A DNA stretch of 64,000 nt from Penicillium oxalicum (Eukaryota > Ascomycota > Eurotiomycetes > Eurotiales > Aspergillaceae), in the NCBI RefSeq assembly GCF_001723175.1, contig NC_064650.1:248001-312000 (forward strand). Direction: 5' to 3'. The translations under genes were made by a program, and so were the position numbers. The notes under the pieces were generated by a model that was not told the origin of the DNA, did not search any database, and saw only the letters and a program-made list of their open reading frames with translations. Of the stretch, positions 10,948-21,888 are shown piece by piece; position 1 is the stretch's first letter; every line of letters starts with the position of its first letter.

Positions 10948-11252
10948 CTACTCATATATTCTCAGCTCTTTGTCATTGAGCATTGTCCAGGGACCAGACG
11001 TGACGTATTTCCCATTAACTTTGATCGGATCAAAATTCCTTGAAATGCAACAGGACCCGGCACGCTCAATTCCGCATCCTACGCTGACGCACTTCTTTGA
11101 AACCATTGAAGAAAAGCTAGATCCGAAGACGACTTGGTAATTGCAAACGGTGGATATCTGGATAGTGCACAAAGTCCTAATCCATCATTCCCCATCAAAC
11201 AGAGCCCAGCCTCAAGCTGTCCTCACAATGTAAGCCAAAGCAAAAGTTTCAT
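10948..11252 (-). CDS. Small secreted cysteine-rich protein (two exons)
   Basis: This gene is easily missed because its first exon is 26 nt. Exon 1 (11252-11227) begins ATG and reads MKLLLWLTL, then a GTGAGG donor. A 50-nt intron (11226-11177) ends in GGATTAG. Exon 2 (11176-10948) completes an 84-residue protein (255 nt with stop, in frame). Residues 1 to about 18 form a typical signal peptide (MKLLLWLTLTLCTIQIST). The mature part has five cysteines in the pattern C..C....C......CC, ending in a tail without cysteines (DPIKVNGKYVTSGPWTML). No family is recognised. Size, secretion signal and cysteines fit the general class of fungal small secreted proteins (effector-like or antimicrobial), but function is unassigned. 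It lies in the same orientation as the metallothionein-like gene, about 90 bp downstream of it. Confidence 0.6.
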
Positions 11253-11342
11253 GGTCGAGTGCTGATGAGACAACCTAGTTGACCGTGACCCGACACGGGT
11301 TGCAGAGTATGCTTCTCACGCACAGGCGGAAGTGATTTACTT

Positions 11343-11543
11343 CTAAATTAAGGTGATCTCCAGGTCAGCCTTTGATCCACGTTTGAAGACTTCGATTGAC
11401 TGAAAAAAGAATTTGGTTGACGAGACTGTTTCTTGTTCAGGATTGGTACAACTTACGCCGCAGCCCTTGCAAGAACAGGTGTTATCACAAGTGCAGCCCT
11501 GAGCCCCAGAGCAAGTGCAGTTAGATCCGCAGCCGCAGCCCAT
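11343..11543 (-). CDS. Metallothionein-like cysteine-rich peptide
   Basis: From ATG 11543 the peptide begins MGCGCGSNCTCSGAQGCT and carries nine cysteines in its first 28 residues. They fall mainly as C-x-C pairs with Gly/Ser spacers, as in Cu/Zn/Cd-binding metallothioneins. The cysteine block stops exactly at a strong GTAAGT donor. A 57-nt intron (about 11457-11401), ending in TTTTTTCAG, would join it to a short 18-codon exon with no cysteine. The intron is a multiple of three without a stop, so both spliced (47 aa) and retained (66 aa) forms are open. Chelation of soft metals in the cytosol is the expected role. A TATAAA lies about 145 bp upstream of the ATG. Confidence 0.7.
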   Translation of the reverse strand: MGCGCGSNCTCSGAQGCTCDNTCSCKGCGVSCTNPEQETVSSTKFFFQSIEVFKRGSKADLEITLI

Positions 11544-13789
11544 GATGAAGTTTAAAATAAATCAATGATTCAAAGTTGGTAATAGATAAACCGTTTTGAT
11601 GTTTTGAGATTTCGAGGCTTCTTATTTGACTTGAGACGTTGTTATTCCAATGATTGAGTCTAACGTGTAGGGCGGGCTCTGTCTGGCTTTATACGTAGGA
11701 TGTGTGCGGGTGTGTGAGCACCCCGATCCGCATCATTATGTCGTCAGTGTGAAGGGCGTGACACCAGAGTTCAGCGTCAAAGCGGCTCCGTAGCATGGTA
11801 AGCAAGGCCTGGGTGCTCCTCTTCCATCGGGGATTGAACACGATATCCTTTGATTTTTTTTTGCTGGTTTTTTTTTAAGCTAACGTCTGGTAGTTTTCCT
11901 GGGCACTCGAGCGCTGAAGACAAATTGCGGCAATCTGCCACTGCTTGACTTTGATTAACATTGCAGCCGCGTCGTTGCCGCTTCACACGATATGCCCAAT
12001 GATCGACATCAAGGACTTACGGTACGTGGGGTAGGTACCTCCGCTCCCCGCTCAAAGTGCTACAGTAACTGACATGACTTGTACCTAAAAGTTAGTACGT
12101 GCAGTTGAATGACCGCACTAGGTTAAGTATTCACATCATGGGCAGTACGAAGCCTCCTTTTTTTATGATTTCTGAATCGGGTAGCTGAAATCCTCTCTCA
12201 CTGACCCATGTTGAACAGACATGTGAGTTTGCCTCTTCCGGTCTACTACCAGTGCTTGGTGCACAAAAGTCAGGTTTGGGCAAGGATTAAGAAAGTACTA
12301 GGCCTATTTGAGCAGCAGTAACTACGAGGAGGTGAACTTGGTCGTGAAGTACACTGTGGGGGGTCTTTGGTTACAATACGGTCGAGTCGACTCGACATCC
12401 GCCACCCGCCGCCCAACGCATCTCCTCATGTCGCTAACTACTCGGCTCCCGTTACGACCTGGTCGTCTGGTGCAGCTTACTACCGGTGGTCTAAAATCAT
12501 GTAGTCACCATGTCTGCAGAGTAGCGGCCCATATTCTACCATTTCTAGAGCGACCCTGCAAAAAACAAATTACTTATCATCAATTGTAAAATCATTCCTA
12601 AAAGATGCGTTGCAGCCGCCTTCGCCGTTGAAGGGGATCATACTGTCCCAAGGTATCACGCCCTCTTTCTTCGTGTGGCACTCTCCCTCGTTATCAGGTC
12701 ACGACAGTAGTAGGGTCTGGAAATGGAGAAAAGCAACGAGGTGTCCGGTGGCCTGCGACTGGGTCCCGCCCTAATCCAATCGCTGGCTCTGGAAGATGAG
12801 CTTGGGCAGCAGACAGGGACGCCGGTCTTTTTGATGTTTGCTGCTCATACGGCTCATCATAGACAAATGACGATGGAACCGTGGTAAGGCTCGCACTATT
12901 GGGTACGGCGGGAGGTCTTCTGCAGTGAGCTCGTCAGATTAGAAGCGCAGAGGTTCTCCTCTCCGACTCCGCAGATAAGCAACTTCTCCGCCCGGCACCA
13001 CTTAAACTTATCATCATCATCATTCTCGTCATCCATTCACGCCGCTCACGCCGACAACATTCCTTTCTCAATAGTTATTCCTCCGATTAGGAAGAGACAA
13101 TTCTCCCTCCATTCAGCAGCAAGCTTCTCATCTGAACCCTCCGTGTCTTTCACATGATCATCGCGCCTTCCCAGTGGGGACAGATGCAAACGGGCTCGTA
13201 CGAATAGCAACCTTCCCTGGAGCTTCTCGCCCGACGAGGAAGATTGACCTGCTACCAGAGCAATAAGGTAGTAGGTCGGATTGACGTCCTTTTACCAAGG
13301 AATGATAGCCGAGCAAAATCCCATCGTCTGGTTGAGCTGATCAGGAATCGTCCCGACAATCAATCCGTCTCCAACCAACCCGATCGGACTACCCCCTCCT
13401 CCCCCCATCCTGCGTGAACACTTTCAAGAAATCCGATCTTTGTTCTTGTCCTTGCTTCCACGCCATTCGACAGTGACCTCGGGTTGCAGTCTTGGTCTGA
13501 AGGTCACAGAGCTGGGTATCCTACTCCGTCGCTCCGCTTTTAATACTGCATCCCTGGCCGCCTACCGCGACCACCCACCGTACCGGCACTCTGCCGCCGA
13601 CATTACCACTGTCTTCTTCTCCGGCTGAGCAGCAGCTACGAGGAGGCCACAGCCACAAGGACGGCGGGCGCCGACTTTCAGCAAGACACCACTGGGACAC
13701 TTGACACCGTGTCCCAGGAGAATCCAGCATTTACATTAGGCCGAGGTCAACCCGGCTCTCCATCCCGCAAGCGCAGACGGTTGTCAAGT
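11544..13789. other. Intergenic: metallothionein promoter and long WDR26/Gid7 leader
   Basis: About 2.2 kb between divergently transcribed genes. Pyrimidine-rich, CATCATCATCATT-type simple sequence (about 13010-13030) and short upstream ATGs (for example at 13154 and 13301) suggest that the last kilobase is the long 5' leader of the Gid7 gene. No other coding region is supported. Confidence 0.4.
11688..11693 (-). promoter_or_regulatory. TATA box of the metallothionein-like gene
   Basis: The minus strand reads TATAAA about 145 bp before the ATG at 11543. This fits a strongly inducible TATA-type promoter. Confidence 0.45.
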
Positions 13790-15923
13790 ATGCGGCCGGA
13801 CGGACTTTCGAGCACAAATGGTCTCTCGCAAGGCTCAATGGAATCCATTTCGGGCAAATCCGGTCGAAACGGCCCACGCAACTCAGTCACGAACGGGGGG
13901 TCCCAATCAAACGGAGCTGGCAGGCCTTTGGGCTCCTACTTTGGCCATAACCGGGAAGAAGTGACACGGATCCTCATTCAAAGCTTACATGAGTTGGGAT
14001 ATGACAGCGCAGCATCTGTGCTGAGTTCCGAGAGCGGTTATCAATTAGAGACACCGGGAGTTGCAACTTTCCGCAGTGCTGTTCTTAATGGCCAATGGTC
14101 GGAAGCAGAACGAATCCTCGTTCGATCATTCCGCAATATGGGAGTCGAGGAAGAGGAGAAGGGGGCTTCTGAGGAGAACATCCTATTGGCTGAAGATGTA
14201 AACCAAAATGAGATGCTGTTCTACCTTCGCCAGCAGAAATTCCTGGAGCTTCTGGAAGCCCGCGACCTAGCATCGGCACTTCAAGTTCTCCGGCAAGAAC
14301 TCACGCCGCTCAATTTTGACATTGACCGGCTTCATGCGCTATCAAGGTAGGCTCCCATCACGCCCTGTGGACAGATTATCGCTTGTTCCGACCGTTAGAT
14401 CTAACTCGGCTGAAAATCTAGTCTGCTAATGTGTCCCACGGACCTCCTACATGAGCGCGCAGGCTGGGAAGGACCAGTTCGCTCATCTCGGGAACGACTA
14501 TTGGCGGAGCTATCAAGTAAGTGCTCTCAAGGGTGTCTTGTACTGGCAACTTCGGCTTTGGTTTACTGATCAATGATGAATCAGAATCCATTTCGCCGTC
14601 AGTCATGGTTCCTCAGCATCGACTTGCAATCTTGTTGGACTACTTCAAGCAACATCAGATTAGCAACTGTTTGTACCACAACACGGCCGAAGCCCCTTCA
14701 CTCTATTCCGATCACATGTGCGACAGAAATAATTTCCCCTCGGCCGTCAGCACCACTCTCAGTCAGCACATGGACGAAGTCTGGCATTGCGGATTTTCTC
14801 ATGATGGAAGCAAACTCGTCACCGCGGGTCAAGACCGTAATGTGCTGATTTATGACACGAATACTTTCACGGTGATTCACAGACTGGTTGGACATACGGA
14901 AGGTGTTGCGTTTGCCAGTTGGAGTCCGGATGATTCCAAGATCATCACTTGCTCTCAGGACACGACTGCCCGTGTATGGAACGCCGAGGTTTGTTTCTTC
15001 GACTGAACTCTAGGCTCTCGTGATCATGTGCTTACTATGTTGGTCAATGCAGACTGGTAACTGTCTTTTGACAATCACGCATCACGCCCATCCAGTGACC
15101 GCAGCTGGCTGGGCGCCCGACGGCCAATCATTTGTCACCTCCTCACTGGATTCAAAATCTAGTCTCTGTCATTGGAGTATGAGGGGATCATCGCTACATA
15201 CTTGGAAAGACGGATTCCGAACCCAAGATTGCGCCATCAGCCCAGACGGTCGGCGGATTGTGGCGGCAGATACTGCGGCAAAAATCCATGTATTCGATTT
15301 CAACACTCATGAGAAGGAATACTCCCTGGCTCTTCAAAGTAAAGCCACATCGGTCACTATTAGTCAGGATTCGAAGCACATGCTGGTAAATCTCGCTGAC
15401 GGAGAGATTCAACTGATCGACATGGATACCACGGCGGTTGTACGACGGTTCCGTGGTCATCAGCAAGGTAATTTTGTGATCAGAAGTGTCTTTGGTGGCG
15501 CGGCAGAGAATTTTGTCGTGAGTGGAAGTGAAGGTAATTCTTTCCTGGCCTACAAGAAACCCTTCAGTTGCGATGATCGGAAATTGACAATCACCTTCAG
15601 ATTCCAAGATCTATGTTTGGCACAAGGAGAACGGGACACTGGTCGAAACGCTAGAAGCTCACACCAAGGAATGTGTAAACTCAATATCATGGAGCCCTGT
15701 GAACCCTGGCATGTTTGTGTCTGCCGGTGACGACAAAACTGTGCGCATGTACGTGTGTCCCCGAGGGTGTGTTGCCGTGAACTGAGTGCTAATAGCTTGC
15801 CCCAGTTGGTCGGCAAATACAGAAAATCGGGGCGTGGCCGGAGGGACGAGTCAACGGCGACGAGACGTCGCCTCGCTGGATTTCCAAAGGACCAGCGCTT
15901 TGCGAACAACGTCCGCATTTTGA
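13790..15923 (+). CDS. GID7: WDR26/Gid7 homologue, CTLH-WD40 subunit of the GID/CTLH ubiquitin ligase
   Basis: Scaffold subunit of the GID/CTLH E3 complex that marks gluconeogenic enzymes for degradation in yeast. Exons: 13790(start)-14346, 14422-14516, 14585-14988, 15053-15533, 15601-15748 and 15806-15923. The order is a basic Ser-rich N-terminus, LisH/CTLH helices (EVTRILIQSLHELGYDSAA, then the NGQWSEAE segment), and WD40 blades from MDEVWHCGFSHDGSKLVTAG to WSPVNPGMFVSAGDDKTVRIW. Every splice junction restores a WD repeat. The start is uncertain. ATG 13790 is the first ATG in this frame after a stop at 13541 and gives 600 residues. The sequence just upstream (13709-13789) also looks coding (Arg/Ser-rich), so an unrecognised upstream exon may supply the true start. 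Confidence 0.85.
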
Positions 15924-17072
15924 TGCAGCAATTGACACTGGGGGAGTATTGACTCGCGGACGCGAACCTAGTAGGGCGTTGCGTTTTCAACATTCAGAGC
16001 TAGTGATATACTTGGTCAAACCGATTGAGCCTCTTTGCACAAGAGCCTTTGCTTTCAAAGACCATGCATTTGTTGCTCCCTGTCCATCTCTCTTCTTTCT
16101 AACCTCGTGCTCGGCCAATTTCATCTGAGGGTCCACGTCTTCGGTCTGTCCTCAGATGTCTCCCATTTCTCAAGTCATCTGTCTGCTCGTGGGGTTGGTG
16201 GTCTTGCTCTTTGTCTGTGGACGGTGTCCAGCTTCTCTGTTTCGCAAACAATGACTTTCAATCTAAACAACAGACCTGTGTGGTGTCGTCCCTACCTGTT
16301 CATCTATCAAACCCAATCACAACAATGATACCATTTGTCACCACCACGAAGTCGATTTACACGGAGAAAGAAAATCCAGGCTTGTCAAATCCGTAAATCC
16401 ACGTTGGGAGCTTATAACCACCTTTGGCAGCCGCACAGGTAGGTAGTTAAGTACCCAAGTTAGAAGCAATGTCTGGGAAAGTACCAAGACCGTATTAAAA
16501 TCGATTGAAAGTTCAACGGCGAAACCAAGAGCTCCAGCCTTGCAGAGCAGTATCAACACTGACTTTTATGGAAATTTGGCTTCCATCGGGGAGGCTCTTT
16601 GGTCCATTGGGCTAGACTCTGTCGAGTCCTCAATGCTAGTTTTAGCATTGTAGTGATGGGGAAAAAACCACCGGACGTAATTACTTCGGTAGAAGTGGAT
16701 ATCGGGAGAAGGATGGATATCCTGTTGCTTGTTATCCCTCGCACGCTGCATTTAGACAAGAGAATTTTCGCCTTTGGCCGTATTTTAAAATAGTTTTATG
16801 AAGTTCTTTGAGCATGAGCAGTAGAGAGAGTGTGTCAGCGTTGAACCAAGAGAGATCTCCACATTGATTAGGTACATGATATTCAAATGATACTCCTCAT
16901 TTATATCCTCAGACTGTGCGATGCATTGCGTCTTGTTAGATTGTTGCCGTGGACCATCATTTGCAAAGCGAAATATTTGCGTAAGGAGAAGCATGCTCGA
17001 GGCAAACCTTCCTCATGTTTTCACGACAAGTCAGACACGAATCTCGAGATAAAGCGGTATGCTCGAAACCCT
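15924..17072. other. Convergent intergenic region
   Basis: 3' flanks of the Gid7 gene (+) and the beta-lactamase-like gene (-). Only short, motif-less open frames are present. Confidence 0.5.
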
Positions 17073-18971
17073 TTATTTCACGGGCTCCAAGACCAACCCT
17101 TCGAGCGGCCATACAACGCTCGTGAGCTTCCCATCGGTCAGGCACAGTTCAAATTCATCGCCGTTGTTTTCAAAGTCTAGAATTTGCCACACGAAAGAGT
17201 TGTCAAACAGGCCACCGTCGCCTCCTTCCACCGCCGCACGAGGCTTGACAGGCGGGAGCATCTCTGTAACGCGATGAGCGACGCAGATCTGCCCAGCGGT
17301 TTGATAGCGCGACGCCAGCGATCGCGAGACCGAGTTCAAGCCTGTGGGGTACAAACGGCGATGATCCCGCTTTTTCATATCCTTTCCTTCGACCCAGAAT
17401 GCTTTTAGGCCAAGACCCGCGAGACCCTGGTCGACTGAAAATGTCACATTGGTATTTGATGACTTTTTGTGGACAAAGGTCCCGGCAAGATGTTTCTTTG
17501 CGTTCTCCCAAGCCGCCAGTTCTGCAGCAGGAATGAAGATTTCGCCGATGGCTTCACGAAGGACCCAGCGGGCTTGATCGGAGGTCGTACCACCGATCAG
17601 GATGGAAAAGCCAATGCCGTGGTCTGGGGAGAGGGCAAGGAGAGCGGAAAAGTCCCCGTTGCCTCCAGCTTTGGTGTAGAGGTCCGAGATTCGAGTCCGG
17701 TTTGAGCCAGGTGAGGCAGGGATCTCCAATCGCTCAATCTCCCACGGTGCACCGACAAGTTCGACTAGGGAGCCAGTGCCACCTCGCGGCTTCATCCACT
17801 CGGAGATTTCGGCAGGTGATAATAATTCTGAATTCAGGATTGACAGACCGGTGCGACGGAGATCAGCCGCGTTGGCGTAGATACCTCCCGAGCTGTAAAG
17901 TGATTAGTCGTCAGCTTTTGCAGAATGATGGATGGCCCACGTTTCCAGAGGCACGTACGATGCGACAATTTCAAAGTCTACCGCCCATAAAGAAGTAGGT
18001 GCGACACGGGAGCGATTCAATGCGTTCAGGCCATCTTGGGGTTTCGGGGCTGCGGTCGACGAGTTCTGCAAGCCAAGTGGCTTAAACAGAACGTCCGGGA
18101 TAGCTTCTGAGTACGTTGTTTTGTTCGCGAGGCGAGCCAGGACCTGGCCCATCAGAGCATACCCGATGTCGGAGTAGACTGGCGCCCAATAGGGAGATAT
18201 GACCGGCCTCTTTTCATCACGCATATACTTGAAGAGATCTAGAGATTGTGAGTGATGCCGGACTTGATTCGATCCGAGAGCAATGCAGGTCAATGCCAAG
18301 AAGTGATCTACTTACCATCGCTCGAGTACGAGAACGGGTGTTTCTCATTAGAGTACTTTACAATGAATTCTTGAAGTTATCCATTAGCATCAGAGGTGCT
18401 TCGGAATAGCAGAGAGGAGGAATTGCAAACCTTGAGGTCCACCAGTCCCTGCCTGCTGTGCAAGAACTGTGCCGACACTAATATTTTCCCAATCGATTCT
18501 CTCCAATGGGTTGACCGAAGTGTTTCCCGCGAGCTCGGGCAAGTATTTCACCACAGGCTGAGCCAACACTTCAATTCCACCTTTTGCAATGATGGCATAT
18601 GCTGTGAAAAGCTTCGAGACGCTTCCGATTCGGGAGATGGTTTGATCGTCAAACACACCCGCTGTCAAGGCTTTCTCAGAGAATTTTCCTACATGCGAGT
18701 AGGAGTATATCGATTTATTGGTCGCAGCCGAGAACACGTCGATGTGAAACGCCACGTCGGTGCGGTTTAACTCGCCATTGGAAAAGAGACGCTCAATTTG
18801 ACACGATAGGTCCTTCTTTGCCTTGTTGAGAGCACTTGAGTTGCTGAGATCGAAGTTGGTAAGGAAGGATGGTCCGAGGAGAGGAGTATCCTTGACCGCG
18901 ATAATTTTCGAGGCAGATGTCGCCTCAAACCCCAGCAGGGATGCAAGGAGGAATCCTGCAAAGACATACAT
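17073..18971 (-). CDS. Secreted beta-lactamase-fold serine hydrolase
   Basis: Four exons (18971-18431, 18369-18316, 18238-17959, 17892-17073) encode 564 residues. The start is the ATG before a signal peptide (MYVFAGFLLASLLGFEATSA); frame upstream of it lacks ATG. The domain is the beta-lactamase/penicillin-binding fold (PF00144). The nucleophile motif S-V-S-K lies near residues 117-120 (RIGSVSKLFTAY). The second motif position reads Y-S-D in PVYSDIGYALMG, where relatives have YSN or YAN. A C-terminal beta-rich extension follows GGNGDFSALLALSPDHGIGFSIL. Relatives include fungal esterases, transesterases and D-aminopeptidase-like proteins, so the substrate cannot be stated. Several N-x-S/T sites fit secretion. 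The 54-nt exon 2 is well defined by strong splice sites. Confidence 0.85.
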
Positions 18972-20254
18972 CGTGGTCCGGTGTACCAGAGAGATCAAAG
19001 AATCCGACAATGATTAGACTGTGCTTGCTCTCTCATATCAACTGAAGAACGTTGTGGGCATGGGGCCTTTTATCCTGCATTTTTTCCCCACGGTCATTGC
19101 AGCCACAGTCACAGGCAACATGACGTTTAAAGCCAGTGGGCCACGACATCAGCCAAGACAGACGATAGAATCAACACATGAGGCTTTTGAGCTTCTGTGA
19201 TCGAATAAGCAAGGAACTATGCTTGTTGGGGTTGAAGATCGGAGCGGCAGACCGCCTCAGATCGAAACGAGAGCTGTCAGCTGAGGAAACGGACCCCACG
19301 CAGAGCGCTCCAAGCAACCAATTTCGGACTAGAGCTGTGGCTTGGAATTTTTGGGCGTGAGGCCAAGGCCAGAGTCGAGAGACATCCACGGACAGACAGC
19401 CCAACTCAATACGCCAATTACGCTTCAGCACTTTGGAAAAGGCACAAAGCCCTAGATGAGTGAAACATGGAAATGAAATCGCATGGAGAGCTGTCTCCAC
19501 GCCATACCAAGCTAGCTGGCTTTGCGAGTGTGGACTATGAGGGACGTGCATCGTCGTTTATTCACAGCAAATTATCATGGTAGTATGAATATGGTGCTTC
19601 ATTCTCCAAATAAGGTCCAAACAGAAAAGATTGCCATTTTCCAAGGCCCTGTACCCATCGACCACCCGATAGATCAAACCATTATCGGGTATGCACCGCG
19701 TCAAAAAACACAACTGCGAAAGCAGAGCTCTGCGTCGAGCCCGAACTTCCATATTTGGACCTGGGGCCTCGACTGGTCGTAAATTACTGCCTCCATCTCC
19801 AGAGTCCCGAAAACAGGTGGTACGGCATGTAGAAAGAAGTCACGTCAGCCAAGAGCGTGGCTTTAATTGCACGCATGTCAAGCAAGCTGGGATAGAGAGA
19901 CCGCGGTTCACAAGCATTGGAGAAAGTGCCCTAGCTTTCATTAAATAGTTTGAGATCTAGAAGATACACATGTCAGCGTATCCGACCGGCAATCATTGCG
20001 TAAGTGTTTACAAGGTTTTGTGCAGGCTTCGGACGTACTCATTCATTCTGTTTTCCCTTTCCTCCACCCGTGGCTGGCCTGGCCTGGCATGTGAACCGAC
20101 AGAGGCCTATTGAAGTACGACCGGCATGCATCAAAGATCATGGAAGAGATAGGGTAATGGTGTCAACAGGATTGGCAGGCAAAGGTTCAATTAACTTTTC
20201 GCCTAAGACAAAAAGATCTTCGGTAAGTCAAATAAAAAGATAAATTCTCGTCGT
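18972..20254. other. Intergenic, no gene supported
   Basis: Upstream region of the hydrolase and 3' flank of FAL1. Only short motif-less frames are seen. Confidence 0.5.
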
Positions 20255-21638
20255 TTACGAGAGAAGATCCGCAACTGAAGTAGAGTTGAGAGTTAGTGAG
20301 GTTCTTGGAATTTCAAAGCAATGTGTTAAGTCGGCCTTACCGTTCATCGGCATTTCATCGATCTGAGTCGAGTAGTACAACTCGATATCACGCAAGATAC
20401 GGACGTCGTCACTTGTGACAAAGTTGATGGCCACACCCTTGCGGCCGAAACGACCACTGCGACCAATACGGTGAATGTAGTTCTCACGGTTGGTGGGAAG
20501 ATCATAGTTGATGACCAGCGAGACCTGCTGGACATCAATGCCGCGAGCCCAGACGTCGGTAGAGATCAGGACTCGGGAGTTGCCTTGGCGGAAATCTTGC
20601 ATAATACTGTCACGCTCCTTCTGTGGCATCTCACCGTGCATGCTCGAGACGGTGAAGTTCGCCTCGCGCATCTTGTCCGTTAGCCAATCCACCTTGCGGC
20701 GGGTATTGCAGAAGATGACGGCTTGCGTGATTGTCAAAGTGTCATAAAGATCACAGAGGGTGTCAAACTTCCATTCTTCCTTCTCCACTGCGATAAAGTA
20801 TTGCTTGATTCCTTCCAGGGTCAGCTCGTCACGCTTGACAAGCACGCGCACTGGGTCCGTCATGAATTTGGTGGTCAAATCCAGCACATCGTAGGGCAGA
20901 GTGGCAGAGACAACCACCACTTGTGTGGCCGGTGGCAAGTACCGATATACGTCGTAGATCTGCTCGCGGAAACCTTTGTTCAAAAGCTCATCGGCTTCAT
21001 CGAGAATAAGCATCTTGATGTGGCGTGTCCGCAAGTGTCGGCGACGGATCATGTCCGCGACACGGCCAGGTGTTCCAGAAACAACGTGTTGACCGTATTC
21101 CAGCTTTCGGATATCCTCGCCAATGTTGGTACCGCCAATACAAGCGTGACATTGGACGTTCATGTAATCACCGAGCGCCATGATGACGGATTGAATCTGA
21201 GTCGCAAGTTCACGAGTTGGAGAGAGGACAAGCGCTGTTCGATGTTTCGCCTCGGCGTAAGTAGAGAGTCAAAACTTGGACTGGGCGGAACTTCGTACCT
21301 TGGGTTTCGCGCACAACCGTATCGATGACTTGCAGGGTACTGATCGAGAAAGTCGCCGTTTTACCAGTACCGGACTGCGCTTGTGCGATGGTGTCACGGC
21401 CTTTACAGATCTGAACGATAGCGCGAGACTGAACAGCAGAAGGAGATTCGTAGCCGTATGCATAAATTCCGCGCAGAAGGCTTTCCTTCAGGTGCATGTC
21501 CTCGAATGTCGGCGCCACCGTGACCTCCTTGGAGGTGTTGAACTGCATGCGCTCTAGTCGGATTGTCAGTTATGCTCGGTCTCGCCAATACACCACACGA
21601 TACTCACCATCAGCACGTCTGTCGATTCCGTCAGCCAT
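20255..21638 (-). CDS. FAL1: ATP-dependent RNA helicase FAL1 / eIF4A-III
   Basis: DEAD-box helicase of the eIF4A family. In yeast FAL1 acts in 18S rRNA maturation; the metazoan orthologue eIF4A3 anchors the exon junction complex. Exons 21638-21608, 21553-21299, 21234-20341 and 20274-20255 give 399 residues, the usual length. Motifs in order: the Q-motif region [26 protein letters not shown] (I), PTRELA (Ia), LDEADELL (II), SATLP (III) and [13 protein letters not shown] (VI). The C-terminus MPMNVADLLS is diagnostic of the eIF4A3/FAL1 branch rather than eIF4A (DLI ending after a different linker). Only the last six residues are in exon 4. It is head to head with SF3A3, 250 bp between start codons. 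Confidence 0.95.
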
Positions 21639-21888
21639 CTTGAAAGGGTTGCGAATCAAGTGAGCTGGATTCGTTAAAGTCGGGTAAGTTGGAGAATGCT
21701 CAGATTAACTTCTCTCCGCGGCACATATGCGTAATGACTTTTTGCGCGACCTTGCGGCGCGTCACGTGAGTGATCGCGGAGCTCTGCTAACCCGCTATCT
21801 TTGAATGCCTCCAGAAGCGCCACTCGATCTGCTCAGTCTTGTCGCGCATCGATCCTGAGAGAGACTGACCCTCGATCGCACTATCAAA

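Noticed and set aside
588..18971. Secondary-metabolite cluster (MFS, monooxygenase, MpaB-like oxygenase, hydrolase)
   Set aside because: No PKS, NRPS, prenyltransferase, terpene cyclase or pathway regulator is present, and the housekeeping Gid7 gene interrupts the set.
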